Assembly (NCBI GenBank): GCA_026874595.1
Contig: CM049315.1
Span: forward strand, 35,604,164 to 35,668,163
From: Sipunculus nudus
Lineage: Eukaryota > Annelida > Sipuncula > Golfingiida > Sipunculidae
DNA length: 64,000 nucleotides
Direction: 5' to 3'
Both the position numbers and the translations under genes were made by a program. Position 1 is the stretch's first letter. Every line of letters begins with the position of its first letter. The notes below the pieces were generated by a model, which saw only the letters and a list, made by a program, of their open reading frames with translations, was not told where the DNA came from and made no database searches. Positions 12,856-25,620 of the stretch are shown here, piece by piece.

Positions 12856-14384
12856 ATTGATGAAAGTCCCACCGGTAGGCTTATGAATCTAATCATTTGA
12901 GATAGAACGTTTAATCTGTGTCTGAAAAACTGCACATATTAACTGTTAAGATCACACTTAAGAAGAAGGAAAAAAATATATTGGTGCGCAAATCTAAGGT
13001 GAGGTCAGATTTTAGACCTTACACCTTCATGACACTTCCAAATTAGAAACTTCGTTGTAATACAAATAACGTTCGTGTGCTAATGAATGGACTATCCGGT
13101 TAAAATTTTATTTTTCAGGGGGCAAATAATTGTTTGATTTACGAAAAACATCTTTAATAGGGTCACGTAACAAATCAAGTTATTTTTTTCTCGCAATTAA
13201 GTAATAATAGTTTCACATGATGATCAAATTATGTATGAAGTACAGTATTATTTGCATTTATATCGGCAAAATTCCTGATTATTGGTAAAAGTTTAAATCT
13301 TACCAGCAGAGATTGGGAGTACTAATCTATACCATCACAGTTTAAAATGCCACCACATTTTATCTATAGCCTTTACTAATATAACTGATCATATCTGAAT
13401 AATAAAACTTATAGTATAAGATATGTAAATATGAATTACATTGTGCAATACAGAAGCACGTTTACAGTTACAACAATTCATGATATGTAATGGCCATTGG
13501 CATACTGTTTCAATTGAGACCTGGGGTAAGATGGCCCGAGTAATAAATTCCGCCAATCAGTTCAACCATACGTTGACTCCTTTGAAATTTAATTAATTAA
13601 GCTCCTTCTGAGTCAGAACGCTTTCAAGGGGCGGATAAAACTTCGAAGGTTGGAACGTTGAACTTCAGCACCACAATATTGGTTCAGACAGGGATAAAAA
13701 ATTCCTATTTTCCCTTCATTTGAAGTGGTTGTTAGGTGAGTATTTAAACAGTCCATTTGGCTTAATTCTAGTTCTTGCAGAAATAATTATATAATCATTT
13801 GAGATGTAAATATTATACTGGTAGAATTTCACTTCCCTTGAGAACACCCCCTTCTTCCACCCTTGGACGTCATTCTGTTTATTTCACTAACAAAATAAAG
13901 GCCTGGTTTTAATTCTCGAAATTCTACATGAATTATTCAAGTTGTGCTTAATTATCTAGGTTCCAATGTGTCGTAGACACGAATGAATCAGGCCATATTA
14001 TCAGTAATCTTTTTAAGTCATTTATTTCTGTATGATTTCACTTTGTCAATATTTGAGAAACTGTCACAGAATTATTATCATATATTTTTACATGCACACA
14101 TTGTGAATAGCGATGAGTATCATACTATGAATGTATTGTTAGCTTCAAAGAATGAGGCGCGATGTTCACATCCTTAACCGGATATTAATTATGCACAGTC
14201 TATCCAAAAAACGAATGGCGGCTTTGACAATTAATTTATTAAGCTCCTACTGAGTCAGATCGCTTCCAGGGGGCGGGTATAACTTCGAGGTTGGAACGTT
14301 AGAACTTCTGCACCACAATATTGGCTCAGACCGGGATCACAAATACCTTATTTTCCGATCATTTGAAGTGGTCTTTAGGTGAGG

Positions 14385-14387
<3 letters not shown>

Positions 14388-14450
<63 letters not shown>

Positions 14451-14491
14451 TGTGTGTGTTACATATATATATATATGTGTGTGTGTGTGTT
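14388..14491. repeat. TA/TG microsatellite in copy B
   Basis: Counterpart of the microsatellite at 4238-4349, differing in the lengths of the TA and TG runs, as expected for slippage. Confidence 0.95.
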
Positions 14492-14969
14492 CGTGTTACA
14501 GTAAATATTTAAAATAAGTCAACTGAGTGAACCAGGCAACTTTTAAATAAAATGACAATTCATTCAGTCATCTTATACCATGACTACAATTTTCAGGCAT
14601 TTTACAATGAAACATCAGTGACCTTACACGATACATTGACTGAAAGGAAAACAAGAGTGAAACACTTCATTGTTATGAAATAAGAAATATGTAAACGGCA
14701 TTTCATTTATACTTTGCTTTTGCCAAATAATATATTTTAAATCATATTTTTGCAGAGTTAAACGTTTTATTCATCAAAACTGTCCATTTTGCTTAATTCT
14801 AGTTCTTGCCGAAATAATTATGTATTCATATCAGATGTTAATATTATACTGTCTGAGTTGGGCAATGTCCTATTAAACTTTGGGAGTGGGTGTAGGACTA
14901 AACTTACTTAGGGGAGAAAACTTCCCCTGAGAACACTCGCCCTACCATTGGACGTCCTTCCGTTTTTTT

Positions 14970-16740
14970 TAGTTCAGCTGACTGTAAGTCATATGAGCTA
15001 TAGCGATCACTCTTTTTCTCGTCCGTCCGGCCGTCTCTCCGTTAACAAGGCACACATCGTAACCACTGGATCTGGAATCTTCTAACTTTTACATCTAGAG
15101 AGGTCCATGAAAAATCTCCTTGGAAACCTGGAATTAGGTCTCTGTTACCCATATTCTTTAAGCTAGACTGGTGGCGCCACCTGTATTTTTTCTATTTTAT
15201 ACGTTTTTTTCTCTATTTTTGATACCTTAAAAGATGCCGTCATCTGTTAACAGGGCACAAATCATAAACGCTGGACCTGGAATCTTCTAAATTTACATAC
15301 AGTTAGGTCCATAAAATGTCTCCTTAAAAAATCTAGAATTAGGTCTCTGTTACCCAAATTCTGTATGCTATGGGGCTCCGAAATACCCCCGGAATAATAC
15401 ACAATTTGATACAAAAGCTCAAATATCTGAACAACTAATGCTTTGATCACCATGATTCTTTGTATGAATATTGATCATAGAGTGTTTTATCAGTTTCTGC
15501 AACTTGTGGCCCCATCTAATTTTTTTTCGATTTTTAACGATTTTTTTTCTCTTTTTTTTTGTGACCTTAAAAGATGCCGTCATCTGTTAACAGGGCAAAA
15601 ATCGTAAACACTAGATCTAAAATCTTCCAACTTTATGTCCAGTTAGGTCCATAAAAAGTCTTCTAGGAATCCTGGAATTAGGTCTCTGGTACCCATATTC
15701 CTCAAGCTATGTGGCTCCAAAGTACCCCCCAGAAAAAGAAAAATTTCACACAAAATCTCGATTATCTGAACAACTAATGCATTGATCCCTATGATTCTTT
15801 GCATGGATATTCATCATGGAGTTTTTCATCAGTTTTTTGGAGACTGGTGGTGCCACCTGTATTCTTTCGATTTTTTTCTTTTTTTTTAGACAAAAAAAAA
15901 TGTGGTCATCTGTTAACAGGGCACAAATTGTAACCGCGGGACTAAGGATCTTCTACCTTTACATACGGTTAGATCCATGAAAAGTCTCCTTGAAAAACCT
16001 AGAATAAGGTCTCTGTTACCCAATTTCTTTAAGCTATGGGTCTCCGAAGTACCTCCCCAGATTAATAAAAAATTGATACAAAAGCTCAATATCTGAACAA
16101 CTAATGCATTGATCACCATGATTCTTTGCATGGAGTTTTTCATCAGTTCCTGCCGACTAGTGGTGCCACCTGTATTTTTGTTCGATATTTTACTAATTTT
16201 TTATCTATTTTTGAGACTTTAAATGATGTGGTCATCTGTTAACAGGGCTCAAATCGTAACAACTAGACATAGAATTTTCCCACTGAACATCCAGAGAGGT
16301 ACATGAAAAGTCTCCATGGTAACATGAAATTAGGTCCCTGTTACCCATATTCTCTGAGCTATTTGGATTATAAGCACCCCATCATAATTAAAAATTTGAT
16401 ACCAATGCAGGGCACAAATCATAAACTTTGGACCAAGAATCTTCTTACTTGACATCCTGAGAGTTCCTCAAAGGTCTCCCCAGAAACCTAAAATTGGATC
16501 ACAGTGAACTATATTTTCAGAGTTTTGGGGTATGTTTGAGCACCCTTTAAATACTGTAAAAAACACACACACATTCCCAGATTCCCCAGGAAAGGCCGGT
16601 TGGTTTGTCCTCAGATTTGTTGTACATATGGGTCTTGGTGAACTTAAGCTAATACAATGATGCCACCTACATTACCTTAAATAGTTGTCTGTGCAAGGAC
16701 ATATTGTCAACATGTAGGTCGGCTGAGCGTCATGACCCAC
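14970..16740. repeat. Tandem array of ~335-bp units (array 2)
   Basis: The GTTAACAGGGCACAAATC-type phrase recurs near 15036, 15246, 15585, 15913 and 16237, with a last partial unit near 16404. The first units match array 1 closely and belong to the segmental duplication; after about 15740 the arrays diverge. The array ends with a phrase like GGCTGAGCGTCATGACCCA, which also closes other dispersed copies (36536, 51390). Confidence 0.85.
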
Positions 16741-16960
16741 GGTCACTTGTTTCACCTGGTTTTAATTCTCAAAATCTATATGAATTATTCAAGTTGTGCT
16801 TAATTATCAAGGTTCCAATGTGTCGTAAAAACGAATAAATCAGACCATATTATCAGTCTTCGTTTTATGTCTTTTATTTCTGAATGATATCACTTTGTTA
16901 TTTTTTTAGAAACTGTCACAGAATTTTGTTAAAAAATATATTTTATGGATAGTAAGTATG
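16741..16960. repeat. Third copy of the 3765-3990 segment
   Basis: Starting at TGGTTTTAATTCTC, this follows the copy A sequence at 3770-3980 (and 13900-14080 in copy B) with many substitutions. It lies directly after array 2, so a piece of the unit is repeated once more here. Confidence 0.75.
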
Positions 16961-18102
16961 GAATATTTTTGGTCATAATGACAGTCTTGTAATTAAATAT
17001 ATGCGGGTGGGGGAGGTAATACGGTATGTTCATTATGGTTGAAAAAAGCTGGGGGAAGACCACTCAACATTACTAGCCATCAAAGTTTGGATCTCCCGAA
17101 AGAATGGAAATGGCAAACTAAGTAAAGGAAACAAATACAGTCAGTATTTGTGATTAAACTATACCTTTTATAACTCACCAAAGCATTTATTAATCATGTA
17201 TTTGATCATTACAATTATGTAACTGTGGTTATCCTTCACCGTCCAACATCAGTGAGTTCACATATTAGTGAACAATTTATGTTTCATTTAATCAAAAGAT
17301 TCCGTTTGCCTTGATCCTCATACTTACACAAGCAAAGATGAAGTCATATGAGTTGTAGTGTTATATTCATATTTGATTGGTACTTTAGAATGCATATTTC
17401 AAGGTTAACCCTCACCAGTCTATTGATTGTAGTCCTGTTACCTGATTAATATTCTTTATAAATAGCCGAGCCAGAAAAAACGGACATAAAGTTTATTTAA
17501 AAATAGCTGGTTGTACTATATGTCAATGTCTGTAACACAATAATGACATATGTGACACAAAACACTATTTCATATCGATTCAGTCAATCTGTCAAATAAT
17601 CTGACTGCTTTATTAATCAATTTCGATAGTGCCGGAAAATTTCAGTTATTTTGAGAATTAATTGAGTGAATCAGGCAATTTTCAAAATGACTGAAAATTT
17701 CAGGCAATTTACGAATTGACTGATTTTACACATTGGCTCTTGAATGAGACTTGAAGTTAATTATTGCTTGTAGGGCTATTAATATATGTTATGGTTGATT
17801 TTGATGAACGATTCTTATATACATTCCTTAGCAAAACAGAGAGTGTTAAGAAATTTTGAATGGTTCTTTGGAATCTTGTTAATTGTAGGAAATTTGTTTT
17901 GGATTCGATTAATCGTTTTTTTTTGTTATAGCTCTCATCTTATCGTTTATATGAGATATTGTTTTAGACTTTCATTTAGATAAAGGCTCTTATTAAACCT
18001 CACACTTGAACTGGGAAGTAATTGCATTTTATTCATTTGCTGTTAGGTTTTATGTAACCATTTATGTACTTCTCCTGTAAATGACGCTTTGAAAGCTGGT
18101 AT

Positions 18103-18105
<3 letters not shown>
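16961..18105. other. Non-coding stretch with weak similarity to the duplication unit
   Basis: About 17620-17760 resembles 4370-4500 (a motif like GAGTGAACCAGG, then CAGGCATTT). About 17850-17990 resembles 23541-23640. The frame 17786-17983 lies in this repeat-derived sequence and is unlikely to be a gene. Confidence 0.5.

Positions 18106-18153
<48 letters not shown>
18106..18153. repeat. TA microsatellite
   Basis: Uninterrupted TA tract. Confidence 0.95.
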
Positions 18154-18156
<3 letters not shown>

Positions 18157-18169
18157 CTATTGGCCAAAA

Positions 18170-18390
18170 TATAATTTTGAGCCCCCAGAGAGTCAGACAG
18201 AGCACATATGTTAATTGTTAGATCCAGAAATGTCTTTCTTAATGTAAAGAATGTAAAGGGAGGTCATTGCAATGTTACCTTGGACATCCAAAATAAGTTC
18301 ACTGTGACCTATAGTCTTGGCTATGTGAAAGAACAAGAATTGTACCCTATATGTCAGACAATAATTAGCAGTTTGACATAGAAGCCATTT
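18170..18390. repeat. Degenerate dispersed-repeat copy
   Basis: Phrases such as GAGCTATTGGCC, GGGAGGTCATTGCAATGTTACCTTGG-like wording and TTCACTGTGACCTATA follow the order seen in the ~335-bp repeat family, strongly diverged. Confidence 0.5.
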
Positions 18391-18398
18391 CTACTTAC

Positions 18399-18462
18399 CA
18401 CATAGGCAGTTCCTGGTACAATCCCGGAAACCTTGATTTGAACACCATCCATGTTGAAAGGA
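18399..18462 (-). CDS. Candidate 64-bp internal exon, product unknown
   Basis: On the minus strand, an acceptor of the form TTTTTTTATAG precedes 18462 and a consensus donor GTAAGT follows at 18393-18398. Between them one frame is open and reads NMDGVQIKVSGIVPGTAYV. The splice borders are good and the peptide looks protein-like, but 64 bp is short enough for chance. No neighbouring exon or family was recognised. It lies between a dispersed repeat and a LINE fragment, so it may be repeat-derived. Confidence 0.25.
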
Positions 18463-18651
18463 CTATAAAAAAATTACTCATTGTTAAATATTCCTTAACA
18501 AGATCAAAACATCAATAATTGATAAAATTTCTCAGTGTCAGATATCAGCTGTGCGTCAAGACCTACGGGTATCTAGTTACGTGATCTTCTAGTTAGTTCC
18601 AGAATCTTATTGCCACGGGAATATATGACCTATAGTAGGATTCTTTGTTTG

Positions 18652-19470
18652 TTAGTTTTGGTGTAATATTGTCTTCTCTCCCACTGGGGGTATGGGCCTT
18701 GCGACCCTTGTCTTGGTGGAAGAAGATTTTGTATTTACTGTATTTGTTTCAGGAATAATGTTATGCATTTGTACAAGACTGAAGTATTTTCTTCTCTCCT
18801 CAACAATCCGCCAACCTATTTCTTGAAGGAGCACCTCTGTATTTATTCTGTTGAAGGCTCCAGTAAAGGCGGCCACTCTTCTTTTGATTCTTCCAGCCAA
18901 TCATTTATTGGTACAGTTGTTATAAAGTATGCAGGTATATTGTGGCAGTGTAAATGTTTCAACCATGTGGTGTGGAACGTCTCTGTTTAGCTTCCAGACC
19001 AGTTGGCGTCGTTAATTGTATTATCCATATGTTCTGTCCAATTCACCCTATCATTCCGATGAAGTCCAAGTTGTGGAAAGTTGTCGAATGGTTCCCGGTT
19101 GAGACACAATGCTGAATACTGACCTAGTCTACTTGATAATGCTACTACCGTATATATTTTTTGAACGATTGCCATCCATAAACGAGTTTGTTGCCCAGTT
19201 AGCGTTATCAGATCTCTTTTAAGTTGTTTAAAAGCATTCTTTTCCTGTTCAAATGATATGCTTATCATTTGCAACGAGTCATCGGCATATAAGAATATTT
19301 CCGATTCTAGTCTGTCCTTTATCTCATCGATGTAGAAAAGGAGCATCAAGAGACTTAGTATTTAACCTCATGGTACTCCTGCAGTTGTTGTATACCATGT
19401 GGACTTTCTTTTCTGTCAAGGACTATCCTCATCCTATAGTCCTATTGTCCCAGTAGCTGCATAATAATCC
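18652..19470 (-). pseudogene. Non-LTR retrotransposon (LINE) reverse transcriptase fragment
   Basis: Read on the minus strand, the region carries the C-terminal half of a LINE reverse transcriptase. It starts at about 19450 with RMRIVLDRKESP, which resembles the segment before the GVPQG motif. A degenerate GVP...G follows, where in-frame stops appear, then LLFYIDEI and the catalytic YADD at 19279-19290. Next comes WTEHMDNTIN, which is the HLG..W..HI region. Last, at 18900-18652, is RVAAFTGAFN and LLQEIGW..VEERR, the conserved C-terminal segment of Jockey/CR1-like elements. Frameshifts and stops break the frame at several points, so it is dead. The upstream endonuclease and ORF1 are absent. 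The clade cannot be fixed by eye. Confidence 0.85.
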
Positions 19471-20689
19471 ATGAAATGCAGTGAATATTTTAGCTGATAG
19501 GAAAAAAAAAATATGGCAATTGTATTGATTAAGATATAGTTTTATATAGCCGCTGCTTCTATGGCATGTTCTCCTGGCAAGAAGACAGCGCAGTGAAAAG
19601 AAATGTAATAATACCACTAGAATTATACTGTGCATCCAAGCAAAATTCGACACTTGCTCTCGTTGGTCTGATAACAACTGTTTCGGCATAAGGCAAACTT
19701 AATCAGACCATTAAGAGCCTGTTTCCCGTTGCAATTAAACCAACGAGAGCGGATGTCGCATGTTTAAAATTTGGGCTAGTTGATATAAATGCAGTATATG
19801 GTTGTTTGATTACAATTCTTTACTCAGTGCGCGCCCTGGTCTCCCTGCGAAGAGAACCTTGTTACACGAAACCATGTCTCGGACGGCTGCAATGATAAGC
19901 ACTGAGGGAGGAGCGTGAGTGCAGTCATTTACAGTTTCTTCTGCGAAAAGACAATGTTGGGATGGATAATGGTTTACATTTTCAGCATGCCGCTATATTG
20001 GATATATATTTTGTTGATTATTTTCTTTATCATTTACTTAAGTCGTAAATATTTGAACATACTTTTGGTTTTAACCATGAAAATTACAGCATTCACTCAC
20101 TCCACATTACAATAAGGTGTTCAAAATCTAACTCAAGGAGGACAGATATTTTTACAAGAACTGGGTTTACAAACCGTAATCTAATTTCAAAATTACAATT
20201 TAACAAACACACATTATGTACTTAAACTGAACAATTAAATCTAACTTAATATAACCTTTAATGATTTTATGCTTTCTAAACAAATTATCGCTTTGTGCCT
20301 TTTCCATTCAAATATAGTGACTAGCGAGAACACATGTGGCCGTTTCAGTCTGTGCCTAAGAACATGTGACAAATTTTTACATTTTTAAAATAAGATGATT
20401 ATACCAGAACGCTTTATCTGCACGATAATAAATCTCAGTTAAACAAAAACAAATCTTGTTTACTTTGAGGAAATGTCTAATGCTCAACAACATATAAATC
20501 TTTTAGAATATTTAAGAAGATTTAAAATCCCTTAAAATCTGATGAATCTTCTTCACTAGATAACCATTCATTACTGTTCTAGAAAAGCTGAAGATCAGCT
20601 GTAGGTCATCATTACTTTGGTGGAGTCATTAAGAACAGTATTAATTACAAGTAACCTCTAGTAGCAGTCTGTCATAAGATCTGTGCAAT
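19471..20689. other. No gene or clear repeat seen
   Basis: AT-rich sequence with short unrelated open frames in several directions. No domain, splice pattern or repeat structure was recognised. Confidence 0.5.
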
Positions 20690-21234
20690 TAGTGTATAAT
20701 TAATGGTTTAATAAAGTATAAAATTGTTTCATTGCAAGTCTCAGTGCAAAAGAGACAGGCACGCTTCTTTAAGACAGTGGGAAAAATCTGATTTATTGAA
20801 GTAACCAATGGGTGACTGGGCTTTGGTAAACAACCTTAGAAACCTCTGGAGGCCAAGGAAAAGGACAAATCAAAGGCACACAATATGAAAGAATAAAAAG
20901 AGAAACAAACGAGGGAGAAAACAGAAAAACCAACATTTAAATTGTTTGCGTCACCGTATGTAAAAAGTGAGACGACCACGGAAGGGACTTTATAAGTTTT
21001 GACAAATATGGCAGTTGTCGATTGGGATTGGTCTATACCTGTGTTCCATACCACGTGATTTCAAATAAAGGTAATAGATTCCGCATGTGCATGTTTTTAT
21101 TAATTGCAAAAATGGTTTGCTTCCACAAGGAAGTAAACAGTTCCCATGCATTGCCAAGCTTTACAAGTTCCAACAGTTCTGTGAGGATGATTGACAAGTG
21201 TGAGTAAGCTCTGATCAATGTAATTATACTCTAG

Positions 21235-21332
21235 GCGGCCGTCAATAGTGGCTGAACACCGAACGGGGTTAAAACGCTTCGTTTTGGATGGTCAACAGAG
21301 TGATGTTTCCGCCGAAGTAAACATTGAAGGAG
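21235..21332 (+). CDS. Exon-like stretch, product unknown
   Basis: An acceptor TACTCTAG precedes 21235 and a consensus donor GTAAGT follows at 21333-21338. The frame between is open and reads AEHRTGLKRFVLDG, then QQSDVSAEVNIEG. A relative at about 35031-35120 keeps the AGTGGCTGAACAC start and a GTAAGC donor but has an in-frame stop. This may be the remains of an exon in a duplicated gene, or conserved repeat sequence. No domain was recognised. Confidence 0.25.
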
Positions 21333-23381
21333 GTAAGTATAACCTTGTTGTTCTGTCAGCTCCATACATACATACATCAGTTTCAATATCGATCCTTATA
21401 GCAACACACACACGCACAGGTCACACTAGTCTTAGTTTTCCTGCGACAAGCTAAGGTTCAAAGTCCATTCACATTAAGGTATACATATTCTGGACGCAGG
21501 CCTTTTCGTTGAAGTTGTTTATGCCAAGGAGGCCTATTTCAACACATTTACTCAATTTTATTACAGTAGTATTACACATTAGGTGTGCATTTATATCTGA
21601 GCGGAAGAAGGTCGGGTGGGGGGGGGGGGTAAGAAGTGTGGAGGGTTCCGAAATCGGGATGTTGTGGGCGGGTAGGGGTGTATCCCGAGTTATGGACTTT
21701 GAAATATGTTTTTTACGGTTTACGGTACAACATTCAAATGTTCCGATACATGAATTGGAAATTTCCTATAAAACACGAATTAAATATAAATGTATTTGCA
21801 ATGAATATACAGTATGCGTTATAGGCTCTGGCGCTGAGTACATATGTTATAGTAGAGAAAGAAATATAGTAGAACTTTAAATCTCCAATTAGATACTACA
21901 TTTATATGTTTACCGGTGGAGATAAAAATTTACATATCCACATACAGAATGAATTTTAAAAATTAAGAGGTAGAAATGGAAATTTTAACCGTCACCCTGT
22001 AGAATATGGCAAGTCTTGCCGGTGGAGAAGACATTTAACGATCATGAAAGGGTGTAATTTTTTTCCGGTAGGATTGTTAATCTATTCATTGGAGATCGAA
22101 AGTTTAATCTGTGTCTGAAAAAAAGTTATATATTAACAGTGGTCACACTTTTCAGGAAAGAAAATAATTACCGGCGGGCAAATCTGTTAATGAACGGACT
22201 ATGCCGTTAATATTTTATTTTTAAGGGAAGCTAAAAATTTCAGTCTTTCAAGGGAGACTTTTATTTCTACCGGTTAAGTGCTTAATTCCCCCATTTAAAT
22301 TGTAGAATTTGAAATCTTTCAATTACCGGCAAAGTTTCAACTTCGGCCACATTTGAATTGTACCATAACATTTTTATCCGAACATATCTAGATAAATCAG
22401 GTTCAGTTACAGTTAGAACTGATTTTAATACAGTTACTACTTATAATATATTTTGCACTCGATGGCTAAAGACATACCATTAGAGTTATGACATGGGTGG
22501 CTGGAAAAGTAACTCAATAAATTGTCTGACAACCAGTTTATGCTGATAGCAGAATAGATATGTGGTTCGACGGTGAAAACAAGATTTTACTGTCTGTTTT
22601 TATAAATACGAGTTTGATGCAGGTAGGCCGGTAGTGTTGCCTTGGGGAAGCTATCGTTCACAAGGCTTCATTTTCCCCCAGGTCAGCCTTCATAGTAGTT
22701 GGTGATCCTTATAAGTTATTATCTCGAAGAACATGAACCAATGGTTTGAGATTTAAGTCTATATTATGTATCGAGAGAAATATACCGAAAGGTGCCTTTT
22801 AAATAAAAAAAAAGAAAAGCAGATATAAAACTGAAATAATAAAGCGACACAATAGCACTGTCAAGAGTTAACTGTCCGCAGAAGGTGATGTTCATCGACT
22901 TGGAATTCAGGGGACTTTCACACCCACACGCACCCACACACAATCAGGCACATGCACAACTGTAAAGAAGGTCGTTGTATCATCCCTCTTTTGGAATGTA
23001 TATATCACACCATAACGGTACGGCAGCAGTGGAAAATAGATATATACCCTGCAAACACAACACGTAACAAGAAAGTTACAATTCGTAACATGGAATGGCG
23101 CATATGAGGCCGTGTGAAATTCTGAGTAATTATGACCGCCATCTAGTTCACGATGGATGTGACTTCTCGGTCACTCCTTGATTTACCACGTTCTGGAATC
23201 AGAGCGCTTTCAAGAGTGGTTATGTTAAAAGGCAGGCATTACTAAATTAGAAGCTTGTATTCTTGGCGAACCGGTTGGAACGCATCATGTGGGTGCCAGC
23301 GCTATTGATTCAAACCTGGGACTGACCCTATACTGTATTTTCCCTCATAAAATAAACTTTTATACTAAGTCTATTAACGTG

Positions 23382-23382
23382 A

Positions 23383-23420
<38 letters not shown>

Positions 23421-23460
23421 ATATATATATATACACAAACATATATATATATATATATGC
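23382..23460. repeat. TA microsatellite in copy C
   Basis: TA tract with interruptions, at the position matching the microsatellites of copies A and B. Confidence 0.9.
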
Positions 23461-23700
23461 GTGCTCATATACAATTCGTATGTAAATGACAGCGTAGACC
23501 ATTAAACTAGTTTTTAATTCACCAGTGCGAATCTCGATTATTATAGGAAATGTGTCGTGGATCAGATTAATCCTTTCTTGGTTTAGCTTTTATCATATTA
23601 TTTATATAAAAGATTGTTGGGTCTTTCATTTAAGTAAAAGTTCTTATTTCTGCTAATTATAAAGTTTCTTATTAATCTTTGGTTAAATGGTTTTTTGAAA

Positions 23701-25439
23701 GTTGTTTACAATACATGTAACCGTATACCTTCCACTTTTATCTACACTGTGCAGTCTCACACTCTTCTTCCTTTAACCAGTTTCTGGTACCAATTGTTTG
23801 CCTAGTAAATTAGGTTGGCTGGACTATGATGCTATCATCTTATTTGACCTTCCAATCCTGGTACCATGCCCATGAAATAAGAGTGTCAGAAAGTTTGGTC
23901 CACACAAGAGAATGTTGGGGTTATAATTAAGATAAGGCTATTATTAATACTGGCGATAAATTAGAGGGGAATAAGGGAGTGACAGGCCTGCTCCTGTATG
24001 TTCCATGACCTGGTGTACACTGGTATACAGCGCTTTCTGTTGCGGGCATGATAAATTGCTAAATAAGAGTAGTGATTTCGCGGTTTTATATTTGCTCTAT
24101 GCTTGTTTCGCGGTGAACTGTGTATAGGTATAAATAACGAATACTAAGCCGAACTGATTGAAATATGAGAGAAGAAGCTCACGGTTGAAAGGAGGTCATG
24201 CTTATATAATCAGAGCCATTTTCGCTCAGCTTTTAAAAAGAAATAATTCCTTTGTTCAGACATATGGTCAAGTAGATAATCTTTGAATTATGAAGTTTGC
24301 CTAGGACATTGGTACTGTATGATGAAACCAACCACATTATTGTTATTCATTATTCTTATCAACTTTAATAAAGTAATGCACTACTCTGGGCATGGCACAA
24401 ACACACATATATATCTCTCAGCTTTCCAAAAAAAAAAGTGACCAAATACCATGGAGGGCAGGGGCGTGTACGAATTGTTATGGCCCAAATGCAAATATAA
24501 TGAATATTCATACAGTTTACATAGTGAAGGTGCAGGTGCTTATTGCGTCTAATCGTGTATATCGGAATGAGCTCCTCGACTCAATATCTACACAGACCCA
24601 GGGACCATGGATCTCAGGGTCATCTTGAATACAATGAATCACTATTCAATCAAATCTCATTCACGTGTGATTTACACGAGTAAATCTCAAGTATCTGCTT
24701 ACGCCACTGTGACACTTACAAGATTTTACATGCTATTAATAGCACATGAGGTATTTCCTGTTGAGGATCAAATAGGTAAAATCGATCAACCCACGACAAA
24801 ACCACGGATTGACTGATATAATGCTGGTCTTAGAACGGTGTTTAGGGGCAGAAGGTTGACGATTAGAGGATTGAAAAGGATAAGGCTATATAAACTTGAT
24901 TATTAGTGCTTCTGATTAACCTTATATTATGACGGAAAGAAAAAATGAGTTTGATTCTAGAAAGAAGTTTTACAGGCCTAATAACACAAAAATAATATAC
25001 ATGTATACATAATAATAAAACATTTTTCAAGTAAGTCATTATCTTACCATGGTTCGATTTACGCTCAACCAATCAAATAATACTGTTAAATTTACATTAT
25101 AATGGTACATAAGATAATATATACTAATCAATAGTTGGGAATTTGCTTTGCGTCCGCACATATATAAAAAATAAATTATTACTAAAACAAGCCTAACTAT
25201 AATGTACCAGAATTCGCCGTAAAGCACTTTAAAACAGCACAAATAAGGTGCACAACATGCAACATACATTTATATGATATACGTATTCTATCAAGCACGA
25301 ACAAACTAAAAAAAAATACATATAAAAACCGACTGACTGATGCATATTAGGATCTAACAAAGGCCAAAACATGAAAAGGATTCTAAAAAGTGTTATGTCA
25401 TGTGCGAAGACATCTAATTCTCTGGATTGGTAGTTCATC
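23701..25439. other. No gene seen
   Basis: AT-rich sequence. Several short overlapping frames on both strands (for example 24392-24628 plus and 25039-25269 minus) lack domains, good splice context or repetition elsewhere in the window. Confidence 0.5.
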
Positions 25440-25620
25440 AAAGCGACGTGGAAGTGGATGTCGATCGTTTGCCATAAAGTTTTGCCTTCAAATTGGTTTA
25501 ACTGAGTGTTGTGATATGATCATGCTTTGTCCTGTTACCACCCAAGCAAACGATACCGAAATCGATAGCGCTCTGTACAATAGCGCAATAATCAAATAAA
25601 GAAAAGTAGGATTCGACCTC
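25440..25620 (-). pseudogene. LINE reverse transcriptase C-terminal fragment (second element)
   Basis: On the minus strand a short stretch reads AIVQSAIDFGIVCLGGN followed by RTKHDHITTL. This fits the C-terminal region of CR1/L2-like LINE polymerases, where a segment of the form S-x-x-x-F-G-I-V-C-W-G-G-N precedes D-x-x-x-L. Here the Trp is Leu and a stop follows soon after. Only this small piece remains. The plus-strand frame through the same bases (25390-25599) is a shadow. Confidence 0.5.

Larger units (their letters stand above)
9702..15740. repeat. Segmental duplication, copy B
   Basis: Second copy of the unit starting at position 1. It differs from copy A by scattered substitutions and several indels. 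The largest is an extra segment of about 486 bp at 12370-12855. Copy B also lacks about 90 bp near 13820 and keeps about 19 bases near 14163 that copy A has lost. Outside the listed lectin exon, microsatellite and array, nothing gene-like is visible. Confidence 0.9.
20690..23700. repeat. Old, degenerate relative of the A/B unit (copy C)
   Basis: Segments match copy A in the same order. About 20830-21010 matches 2280-2460 (GAGGCCAAG...), about 21500-21700 matches the 12300-12530 stretch of copy B, about 22060-22330 matches 2670-2950, and about 23190-23340 plus the following TA tract matches 4090-4230 plus its TA tract. Divergence is high, so this copy is much older than the A/B duplication. 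It can serve as an outgroup for judging indels between A and B. Confidence 0.65.
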
